Of a stretch of 5,012 nt of DNA, positions 1 to 4,554 are shown in pieces. Under the pieces are notes generated by a model. The model searched no databases. It was not told the DNA's origin and saw nothing but the letters and a program-made list of their open reading frames with translations. The translations under genes were made by a program, and so were the position numbers. The stretch lies in NCBI GenBank assembly GCA_030698465.1, contig JAUYJZ010000004.1, positions 1 through 5,012 on the forward strand, read 5' to 3'. Each line of letters starts with the position of its first letter. Within the stretch, counting starts at the first letter, position 1. Origin of the DNA: a bacterium (GTDB taxonomy: Bacteria; Patescibacteriota; Minisyncoccia; Minisyncoccales; UBA10102).

Positions 1-789
1 AAAGATAATGCTGCGTCCCGCCTTCTTTGCTGTGGAGAAAAGATCTCTTACTCTTGAGGAACCAACCCCCACAAACATTTCAATAAATTCTGACCCCGAG
101 GCAGAAAAGAAAGGAACCCCGGCCTCGTTTGCCACGGCCCGGGCCAGCAGGGTCTTTCCGGTGCCCGGGGGGCCCACCAAGAGGACACCTCGAGGAATCT
201 TTGCTCCCATGTGCAGGTACTTTTTGGGGTTTTTCAAGAAGTCCACAACCTCATTGAGTTCTTCCTTTGCTTCTTTTAGTCCCGCAACATCTTTGAAGGT
301 GACGCGTTCCTTGCTTGTTCCATCTGCACCGAACAGTCGCGCTTTTGCCTTGGTAAAGTCAAAGGCTTGGCCAAGACCTGCTTTCGCCTGGCGGAAGATG
401 AGAAAGAAAAAGAAAACAAAGAACAGCAGGGGCAAGAGAATAAAGGACAGTGGCGCCAGCCATGTCATAATCCCCGTCTCCTCCTTGCTCTCAATCTCCA
501 CCCCTGCCAAGGACTCTTTTGAAAGACCAAGATTCAGCAGGGTTTCTGTAAGGGCCGCGTCCTGCTCTTTCATCGAGGTTTTCTCAATTCCCTCTTCTTT
601 ATACGTGATGGTAAGATCTGCCCCGGTGATGCTTACTCTTTCCACACCTCCTGCTTCAATGTCTAAAACCAACTGGCTTAAGGAGACCATCTCTTTTTGC
701 TCAAAGGGTTTTGCAAACGCAGCAAACAACAAGGAGATCACCAAAAAGATTAAGATGACAAAGAAAAAGTTTTTACCAAGATTTTTCAT
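1..789 (-). CDS. ftsH: ATP-dependent zinc metalloprotease FtsH (partial, N-terminal 263 residues)
   Basis: Membrane-anchored AAA+ protease that extracts and degrades membrane and short-lived cytosolic proteins as a hexamer. The reading frame runs from ATG at 789 off the window's left edge with no stop. Visible parts: a short cytosolic start, TM1 at about residues 7-24, an extracytoplasmic domain of about 25-105, a very Leu/Phe-rich TM2 at about 108-132, then the AAA domain. The AAA domain begins with FKDVAG (165-170), followed by Walker A GPPGTGKT (206-213) and the FVG substrate-gripping pore loop (239-241). The frame reaches RSIIF, just before Walker B. The protease half with the HExxH zinc site lies outside the window. 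The first ATG fits the family's normal start and lies 10 nt from a -10 box, with no Shine-Dalgarno. Identity is secure from the AAA motifs plus the two-TM architecture. Confidence 0.97.
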   Translation of the reverse strand, partial: MKNLGKNFFFVILIFLVISLLFAAFAKPFEQKEMVSLSQLVLDIEAGGVERVSITGADLTITYKEEGIEKTSMKEQDAALTETLLNLGLSKESLAGVEIESKEETGIMTWLAPLSFILLPLLFFVFFFFLIFRQAKAGLGQAFDFTKAKARLFGADGTSKERVTFKDVAGLKEAKEELNEVVDFLKNPKKYLHMGAKIPRGVLLVGPPGTGKTLLARAVANEAGVPFFSASGSEFIEMFVGVGSSRVRDLFSTAKKAGRSIIF

Positions 790-798
790 TGTGGAATC

Positions 799-826
799 AT
801 TCTAGCAGAAATTGAGATAATTTCAA
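799..826 (-). promoter_or_regulatory. Promoter of ftsH, leaderless type
   Basis: Minus strand: -35 TTGAAA (826-821), a 16-bp spacer, and -10 TAGAAT (804-799) preceded by TGC, an extended -10. The expected start of transcription is at about 792-789, which leaves 0-3 nt before the ftsH ATG at 789. No Shine-Dalgarno lies between. The boxes are seen directly; the start point is inferred from spacing. Confidence 0.75.
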
Positions 827-828
827 TG

Positions 829-878
829 AGAAAAGAATAAGGCCCCATTGCTGGCTGCAACGGGGCCCTTCTCTTTTT
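829..878. terminator. Rho-independent terminator, possibly bidirectional
   Basis: The hairpin at 841-867 pairs GGCCCC (841-846) with GGGGCC (862-867), has one A/C mismatch, and continues as TTGC/GCAA around the 5-nt loop TGGCT. Read on the minus strand, TTATTCTTTT follows; this ends the 883-1629 gene 16 nt after its stop and insulates ftsH. Read on the plus strand, CTTCTCTTTTT follows, so it could also stop transcription coming the other way. No plus-strand gene in the window needs that. Confidence 0.85.
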
Positions 879-882
879 AGAG

Positions 883-1629
883 TTAACGAGGAGTTACGTT
901 CAGTGCCTCCCACTGAAAGGCAGTGGGTCGTGCGCCAGGTTTCTGAACCATGGGCACAATATTGCATTCGCCTCGTTCTCCTCTTTGGAGGTAGCGGAAC
1001 CCATGTTTTCTGGGCGCCACCTGAGACCAGTGTACGCGAGCCGCCCCCTTGGGTGTTTGGATCGCCCCCAGTCCTTGGGCAAGATTGTACCAGATTACTC
1101 GCCACGGCCGCACTTCCTGAGGATTCTCCTCTGGCAGCATGAGGAGCCGTCTTCCTAAAAGACTTCCCAGGAAACTCTTCATCTGGGGCCACTTTTGGAG
1201 TTGTGGGCCCACACCGTACAGGATGCCGCCGATTCCCTCTTTAAGGGCGATGTTGACGGTTTCCTGAAAGGTCAGAAAAAAGTTTCCTTGCTGGGAGACC
1301 ACGGCTGTTTCCCACATGGTAATCTGCTCTGATGTGAGGGAAAGGAGACGAATGTGGTTTTCTGGGTACACCACAAATCCTACGTTACTCCCTTCTTCTT
1401 TCCGCAGTCCCATGGAGATACTCGCCCCGCCCCGCTTCACCCGGATACGGCTCACGTTCTTTTTGCCATCCACGTGGACGGGCAAGAGGCCAGACTCTAC
1501 CATTGTTCTAAGGCCGATGTTTCTGAGTCCGTTTGACCCCATGTTCCCGAGTTTCTGGAACTCAAGAGGGCTGAACTCCCGGGGTTCCTCCCCTGTGATT
1601 TCGATCCCGCACAGTCCTGGAATGTGCAT
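883..1629 (-). CDS. Hypothetical protein, 248 residues, strongly expressed signals
   Basis: I do not recognise this protein. It is 248 residues, with no signal peptide and no membrane segment, so it is probably cytosolic. The N-terminal third is glycine-rich and mixed-charge (GSNGLRNIGLRTMVESGLLP at 31-50, VKRGGASISMGL at 64-75). The middle looks like a mixed alpha/beta core (about 82-165, including FFLTFQETVNIALKEGIGG). The last 75 residues are basic and tryptophan-bearing. Two cysteines (7 and 222) are too few for a classic zinc site. Coding is supported by ATG at 1629, an AAGGAGGTG ribosome site six bases upstream, a consensus promoter, a TAA stop at 885-883 and a terminator immediately after. 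It stands alone as a monocistronic unit, divergent from the lamin-tail gene and upstream of ftsH on the same strand. No function is proposed; a lineage-specific conserved protein is the plainest reading. Confidence 0.88.
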   Translation of the reverse strand: MHIPGLCGIEITGEEPREFSPLEFQKLGNMGSNGLRNIGLRTMVESGLLPVHVDGKKNVSRIRVKRGGASISMGLRKEEGSNVGFVVYPENHIRLLSLTSEQITMWETAVVSQQGNFFLTFQETVNIALKEGIGGILYGVGPQLQKWPQMKSFLGSLLGRRLLMLPEENPQEVRPWRVIWYNLAQGLGAIQTPKGAARVHWSQVAPRKHGFRYLQRGERGECNIVPMVQKPGARPTAFQWEALNVTPR

Positions 1630-1633
1630 TTTG

Positions 1634-1642
1634 CACCTCCTT
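1634..1642 (-). promoter_or_regulatory. Perfect Shine-Dalgarno site
   Basis: The minus strand reads AAGGAGGTG, a nine-base match to the usual 16S 3' end (CACCUCCUU), with AGGAGG six bases before ATG 1629. It fixes the start of the unknown gene. It is the only strong ribosome binding site with good spacing in the window. Confidence 0.9.
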
Positions 1643-1652
1643 GTATGAATTT

Positions 1653-1673
1653 TTGGAAGTCAACGACTCCCAA
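1653..1673 (-). promoter_or_regulatory. 5' leader stem-loop of the 883-1629 gene
   Basis: On the minus strand TTGGGAGTC pairs with GACTTCCAA (nine pairs, one G.U) around the 3-nt loop GTT. It starts about 3 nt after the predicted transcription start (about 1676) and leaves the Shine-Dalgarno free downstream. This is the layout of 5' hairpins that protect mRNAs. It is too small to call a riboswitch. Confidence 0.5.
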
Positions 1674-1682
1674 GCTGGCTCG

Positions 1683-1711
1683 TTTATACCACTTTATTCT
1701 GAATTTGTCAA
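1683..1711 (-). promoter_or_regulatory. Sigma-70-type promoter of the 883-1629 gene
   Basis: Minus strand: -35 TTGACA (1711-1706), exactly 17 bp, then -10 TATAAA (1688-1683), one base from full consensus. The predicted start is near 1676, giving a leader of about 47 nt that carries a hairpin and a perfect Shine-Dalgarno. Confidence 0.88.
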
Positions 1712-1737
1712 TCTTCTGTAATGATTCAATTGTAGAA

Positions 1738-1777
1738 CTTACTCTCGGTAAGGTGTGGATAACTTACCGAGAGTAAG
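1738..1777. repeat. Perfect 15-bp inverted repeat, operator-like
   Basis: The left arm CTTACTCTCGGTAAG (1738-1752) and right arm CTTACCGAGAGTAAG (1763-1777) are exact reverse complements separated by 10 nt. Each arm is itself a small dyad, CTTAC-N5-GTAAG, so the site holds four half-sites. The right arm lies between the -35 and -10 of the rightward promoter, and the element is upstream of the leftward one. It lies outside both predicted transcripts, so it probably acts as DNA (protein site or cruciform) and not as RNA. The binding protein is unknown. Confidence 0.85.
1754..1762 (-). promoter_or_regulatory. Consensus DnaA box in the inverted-repeat spacer
   Basis: TTATCCACA on the minus strand (TGTGGATAA on plus) is the classic strong DnaA box. 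It fills nine of the ten bases between the two repeat arms and overlaps the -35 of the lamin-tail gene promoter. I found no second consensus box, so an origin is not supported. The match is exact; DnaA binding is inference. Confidence 0.55.
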
Positions 1778-1785
1778 GATATAAT
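1756..1785 (+). promoter_or_regulatory. Promoter of the lamin-tail gene, leaderless type
   Basis: -10 TATAAT (1780-1785) is a perfect consensus. A weak -35 TGGATA (1756-1761, four of six) sits 18 bp upstream inside the DnaA-box match. The usual spacing puts +1 at 1792, the A of the ATG, so the mRNA would have no leader. The weak -35 and the embedded inverted repeat suggest a regulated promoter. Confidence 0.75.
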
Positions 1786-1791
1786 GGGGAT

Positions 1792-2523
1792 ATGGTCTTT
1801 ATTTTGGCTTTTCTCTTTGGACTATTTCCCTCTTTGATAACTGCCCAGCAGGCAGTTCCGGTGGTGATCAACGAGATTGCCTGGATGGGTTCATCTGTTG
1901 AGAAAGTGGATGCAAATCAGCATTGGAGATATGAATGGCTGGAGTTGTATGGGGAACAATCCGCCAATCTTAATGGATGGAGTATTGAGTTGTACCGAGG
2001 AGAGGAATTATATTTCCAGATTGCTCTTTCGGGGAGCATTGAGGAGAACGGATATATGTTGATTGGAGCCTCAGACAAGATTCCAGGAGTTACTATGAGC
2101 TATGCGAATCTGGGCGGGAAGTTCTTGAATGATGGCATGAAAGTTGTTTTAAAAGATGCTCTTTTGAATATTGTTGACGAGGTGGATGCGAAAAATGGGT
2201 GGCCAGCTGGAGAAAATAAAAGTAGGCGTACCATGGAAAGAAAGGAGGACTTGTCCGCCGATGAGGCGGAGTGGCAGACATCAGCTGTATCCGGTGGAAC
2301 CCCAAAGGCAAAAAATAGCGAAGGATTTAAGGAACCTATCCCCGAAGTTTTTTCTTTTGCAAGCAAAAAAGACCCGGCTGGGTCTTTCTCCAAAGAATCT
2401 GTGTTTAGCTTGCCTGTTGGTCTTGCGCTTCTTCTTGCCTTTGGTTCTGGGGCTGGGATTCTGGGATTGCGTCACCTTCTTTCCCGGCAATCCTCAAAGA
2501 CATTCGGTGCTCCTCGGGATTAA
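1792..2523 (+). CDS. Lamin-tail domain (LTD) surface protein, membrane anchored
   Basis: 243 residues. A hydrophobic signal peptide (about 1-18, likely cleaved near ITA/QQ) is followed by a lamin-tail Ig-like domain at about 21-170. Its marks are VVINEIAWMGS (24-34), EWLELYG (48-54), LNGWSIEL (60-67), NGYMLIG (87-92 region), GWPAG followed by RTMER (136-150), and the closing W161...SGGTPKAKN. A polar linker then leads to a C-terminal TM helix (about 206-226) and a basic tail. The protein should be exported and held in the membrane with its domain outside. Bacterial LTD proteins of this form are common in Patescibacteria; their role (surface, DNA or cell-wall contact) is not established. The start is fixed by a TATAAT whose expected +1 is the A of this ATG; no ribosome site is present. 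The last 39 codons overlap the S1 gene on the other strand. Confidence 0.93.
   Translation: MVFILAFLFGLFPSLITAQQAVPVVINEIAWMGSSVEKVDANQHWRYEWLELYGEQSANLNGWSIELYRGEELYFQIALSGSIEENGYMLIGASDKIPGVTMSYANLGGKFLNDGMKVVLKDALLNIVDEVDAKNGWPAGENKSRRTMERKEDLSADEAEWQTSAVSGGTPKAKNSEGFKEPIPEVFSFASKKDPAGSFSKESVFSLPVGLALLLAFGSGAGILGLRHLLSRQSSKTFGAPRD
2365..2387 (-). terminator. Rho-independent terminator of the S1 gene, inside the lamin-tail CDS
   Basis: The minus strand reads AAAGACCC (2387-2380), loop AGCC, GGGTCTTT (2375-2368), then three more T, giving a perfect 8-bp stem and a run of six T. It lies 17 nt past the S1 stop (2405). It is inside the lamin-tail coding sequence, where it encodes part of the linker KKDPAGSF. 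Read on the plus strand the T-run is short (TTTCTCC), so it should be weaker in that direction. Confidence 0.85.
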
Positions 2524-3550
2524 TCTCTAAAATCTGAAACTTTTGAACTGTTCCCATACCAAGCACTTCTTCCATTGCTGTTCTCGTTCCAAATTCTGAG
2601 ATGTGGCACAATCCTTGGATCTTGGGCTCAATTTCCACAAAGGCGCCAAATGGATTAAGCTTGGTTACTTTGCCCTCAACCACGTCTCCCTTCTCATACT
2701 TTTTGGCTGCTTCTTTCCAGGGGTCTTCTTTCAAGGCTTTTAAGGACAAGGATGCTCTGCCGCTGGAAATATCAATAATCTGGGCTTTCACTCCATCTCC
2801 AACCTTCAAGAACAAAGAAGGGTCGTCAATAATTTGCCAGTCAATCTCTGAAATGTGAATTAGTCCTTCTATCTCTTCTCCTTTTGAACCAAACTTGATA
2901 AAGGCTCCAAAATCAACCACACCTGTAATTTCTCCTTCTACTACGTCCCCTACCTTGTATTGAGACAGGATTTCTTTTACCTTTCTGCGTTCCTTGGAGC
3001 GTTCAGACAAAATGATTTTTCCTTCCTTGGGATCCAAATCAAAGATTTCCACTTCTAGCTCTTCCCCCATAAACGCCTGCAGAGCACTTAGGATTTTTGC
3101 AGAGTCCCCATCCTCTACCTTAGGATAGTGTTCTTGAGCCAACTGAGATACGGGCAAAAAGGCCTGTATACCAGAGACATCCGCTAGCAAGCCTCCCTTA
3201 TTGGCCCCCACGATTTTTACTCGCAAGAGTTCTTCTGCGGCTTTTTGCTCCTTTAATTTTCCCCAGGTGAGTTCCCTTCCTGCTTCCCTTAAGGATAGCT
3301 CAATATACCCATCCTCATTTTCCAGCTCAACGATTTTGGCTGCAATCGTATCTCCAATCTTCACCCCTTTTAACTGGTCCTTTTCTTCCAAAAACTCGCG
3401 GCCATAGATGATTCCAGTTCCTTGTGGGCCCAAGTTTAAATACACCGAAGATCTTCCGATGCCTAAAACCTGCCCTTCCACAATGTCTCCCACGTGCAAG
3501 GAGCGCAGTATTTCCATCGTTCCCGGAGTCCTTTCCTGCATAGTTTGCAT
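2405..3550 (-). CDS. rpsA: 30S ribosomal protein S1-type protein, four S1 domains
   Basis: 381 residues from ATG 3550. Four OB-fold S1 RNA-binding domains are visible: about 20-88 (GDIVEGQVLGI), a divergent 107-184 (GIQAFLPVSQL), 200-271 (GDVVEGEITGVVDFGAFIKF, GLIHISEIDW) and 287-354 (GDVVEGKVTKLNPFGAFVEI, GLCHISEF). A Gln/Glu-rich disordered tail follows (356-381). S1 proteins bind mRNA at the 30S platform and help leaderless, structured or SD-poor messages; the six-domain enterobacterial form is longer, and four domains is usual in compact genomes. The frame stays open upstream to a TTG at 3586, but that TTG is the first codon of the -35 box (TTGACA), so ATG 3550, eight bases after the -10, is preferred. 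A GGAGGG lies just before it, too close for this ATG but 10 nt from a second ATG at 3541. A generic S1-domain RNA-binding protein is the alternative name. Confidence 0.92.
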   Translation of the reverse strand: MQTMQERTPGTMEILRSLHVGDIVEGQVLGIGRSSVYLNLGPQGTGIIYGREFLEEKDQLKGVKIGDTIAAKIVELENEDGYIELSLREAGRELTWGKLKEQKAAEELLRVKIVGANKGGLLADVSGIQAFLPVSQLAQEHYPKVEDGDSAKILSALQAFMGEELEVEIFDLDPKEGKIILSERSKERRKVKEILSQYKVGDVVEGEITGVVDFGAFIKFGSKGEEIEGLIHISEIDWQIIDDPSLFLKVGDGVKAQIIDISSGRASLSLKALKEDPWKEAAKKYEKGDVVEGKVTKLNPFGAFVEIEPKIQGLCHISEFGTRTAMEEVLGMGTVQKFQILEINPEEHRMSLRIAGKEGDAIPESQPQNQRQEEAQDQQAS

Positions 3551-3557
3551 GCCCTCC

Positions 3558-3586
3558 ACTCTACCCAAATCTTTCTGAGATGTCAA
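3558..3586 (-). promoter_or_regulatory. Promoter of the S1 gene, leaderless type
   Basis: Minus strand: -35 TTGACA (3586-3581), 17-bp spacer, -10 TAGAGT (3563-3558). The start of transcription is expected at 3551-3550, on or one base before the ATG at 3550. The GGAGGG between -10 and ATG would then be mostly outside the mRNA. Confidence 0.78.
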
Positions 3587-3597
3587 TCAGTTTGGTC

Positions 3598-3626
3598 TGG
3601 GCAAGGAGAAGAATCTATGCTATAGT
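3598..3626 (+). promoter_or_regulatory. Candidate promoter of the MBL-gyrA gene set
   Basis: Extended -10 TGCTATAGT (3618-3626) with a weak -35 TGGGCA (3598-3603) 17 bp upstream. The predicted start is near 3633, giving a leader of about 50 nt that contains the TCAGC repeats. A second candidate, a perfect TATAAT at 3656-3661 inside the repeats, has no good -35 and would start near 3668. Which one is used cannot be decided from sequence. Confidence 0.5.
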
Positions 3627-3638
3627 AGAAAAGGATTT

Positions 3639-3679
3639 ATCAGCGTACATCAGCTTATAATCAGCGTAAATCAGCGAAT
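3639..3679 (+). repeat. Four short direct repeats, ATCAGC units at 10/11/10 bp
   Basis: ATCAGC occurs at 3639, 3649, 3660 and 3670, in units resembling ATCAGCGTAA, so the copies fall on one face of the helix. They end 4 bp before the MBL ATG and surround a TATAAT (3656-3661). They could be an operator array or a simple sequence duplication. No Shine-Dalgarno is present here. Confidence 0.65.
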
Positions 3680-3682
3680 CAA

Positions 3683-4345
3683 ATGCAGATTGTATGGAAG
3701 GGCCAGGCGTGCTTTCAGATAGGCATCTCCAAGGGAAAGCAAGACCAGGTGAAAATACTTATTGATCCCTTTGAAGATTCCCTCGGATTGCGGTTGTCCC
3801 CTCAAGAGGCAGATATTGTGCTGGTCACGCACAGCCACTTTGACCACAATAATGTGAAGGTGGTAAGGGGCACCCCATTTGTCATTGACTCTCCCGGAGA
3901 ATACGAGGTAAAAGTTGTATTTGTGCATGGAATTGCGACCTTTCATGATGATGTTCAGGGTAAGGAGCGAGGACTCAACACGGTATACACGCTTTCTGCC
4001 GAATGCATTACCCTGTGTCACCTGGGAGATTTTGGGCAAAAGGAACTGACCCCAGAGCAAGTAGAAAAGATTGGGCAGGTCCACGTTTTAATGATTCCGG
4101 TCGGGGGGATTTATACTGTTAATGGAAAGGAAGCAGGGAAAATCATATCTCAGATTGAGCCCAACATCATTATTCCCATGCACTATGCCCTCCCAGGACT
4201 CAAGGTGAAGCTTGCCCCGGTAGATGAGTTTCTTCATGCCATGGGAAAGAAAGGCTTGGAGGCAGTTCCCAAGCTGAGCCTCAAGGAAAAAGACGTGTCA
4301 GGAGAGAGAGAGGAGGCAGAAATTGTGGTTCTAAGGCCCCAATGA
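3683..4345 (+). CDS. MBL-fold metal-dependent hydrolase (UlaG-like, COG2220-type)
   Basis: 220 residues, cytosolic. The metallo-beta-lactamase fold is shown by HSHFDH (50-55: H50, H52, D54, H55, the dinuclear metal site). Further candidate ligands are H88 in ATFHDD, H113 and D116 in LCHLGDFG, and a late H167 in IIPMHY. The opening MQIVWKGQACFQI and the IPVGGIYTV segment are typical of the UlaG-like branch, whose known members act on lactones or phosphodiesters; the substrate here cannot be read from sequence. The start is the first ATG that gives the family N-terminus; no ribosome site precedes it. Its stop overlaps the next gene's start in ATGA (4342-4345), so it is co-transcribed and probably translationally coupled with the small membrane protein and gyrA. 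Confidence 0.93.
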   Translation: MQIVWKGQACFQIGISKGKQDQVKILIDPFEDSLGLRLSPQEADIVLVTHSHFDHNNVKVVRGTPFVIDSPGEYEVKVVFVHGIATFHDDVQGKERGLNTVYTLSAECITLCHLGDFGQKELTPEQVEKIGQVHVLMIPVGGIYTVNGKEAGKIISQIEPNIIIPMHYALPGLKVKLAPVDEFLHAMGKKGLEAVPKLSLKEKDVSGEREEAEIVVLRPQ

Positions 4346-4554
4346 AGATTCAGGAGCTTTCCTTAAAGAAGAGAAAACTCATTCTTTGGGTTATAATTAT
4401 TGTGGTAGCAGCCTTGCTCTTTTCCTGGTGGGGAGGGAATGTTATTAAAACCCTACAGACTATTTCTCTTCCTAAAGTCCCAGAAGAACTTAATCTCCCA
4501 ACATTTGAAGGGATAAAGATTCCAGAATATGGCCAAACAACAACAGGACAATAA
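4342..4554 (+). CDS. Small single-pass membrane protein, 70 residues
   Basis: Short protein with a basic start (SLKKRK, 7-12), one TM helix (about 13-29, ILWVIIIVVAALLFSWW) and a proline-rich tail of about 40 residues (SLPKVPEELNLPTFEGIKIPEY). The positive-inside rule puts the tail outside. I recognise no family. Reality is supported by the ATGA overlap with the MBL gene, an AAGG five bases before the ATG and its place directly before gyrA. Its last 26 nt overlap the gyrA start in another frame. No function is proposed. Confidence 0.8.
   Translation: MKIQELSLKKRKLILWVIIIVVAALLFSWWGGNVIKTLQTISLPKVPEELNLPTFEGIKIPEYGQTTTGQ

Noticed and set aside
8..805. Long plus-strand open frame of 265 codons
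   Set aside because: It lies fully antisense to ftsH, whose motifs (GPPGTGKT, FVG loop, two TM helices) are unmistakable. It is serine/proline-rich low-grade sequence with no start context.
797..1192. Minus-strand open frame of 131 codons overlapping the unknown gene
   Set aside because: It is in a different frame inside 883-1629, has no ribosome site, and runs through the terminator hairpin and the ftsH promoter. The 883-1629 frame has complete start and stop signals.
1738..1777. Inverted repeat read as a transcription terminator
   Set aside because: No gene upstream on either strand would end here, there is no T-run after either arm, and both predicted transcripts start outside it.
1630..1791. 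Replication origin (DnaA box next to gyrA-containing region)
   Set aside because: Only one consensus DnaA box was found, with no cluster, no clear AT-rich unwinding stretch, and no dnaA, dnaN or gyrB in the window. gyrA alone is weak evidence.
2100..2393. Minus-strand open frame of 97 codons continuing past the S1 gene
   Set aside because: It is antisense to the conserved lamin-tail domain, has no promoter or ribosome site, and runs across the S1 terminator.
3671..4084. Minus-strand open frame of 137 codons
   Set aside because: It is a shadow of the MBL-fold gene, whose HSHFDH and MHY motifs fix the coding strand.
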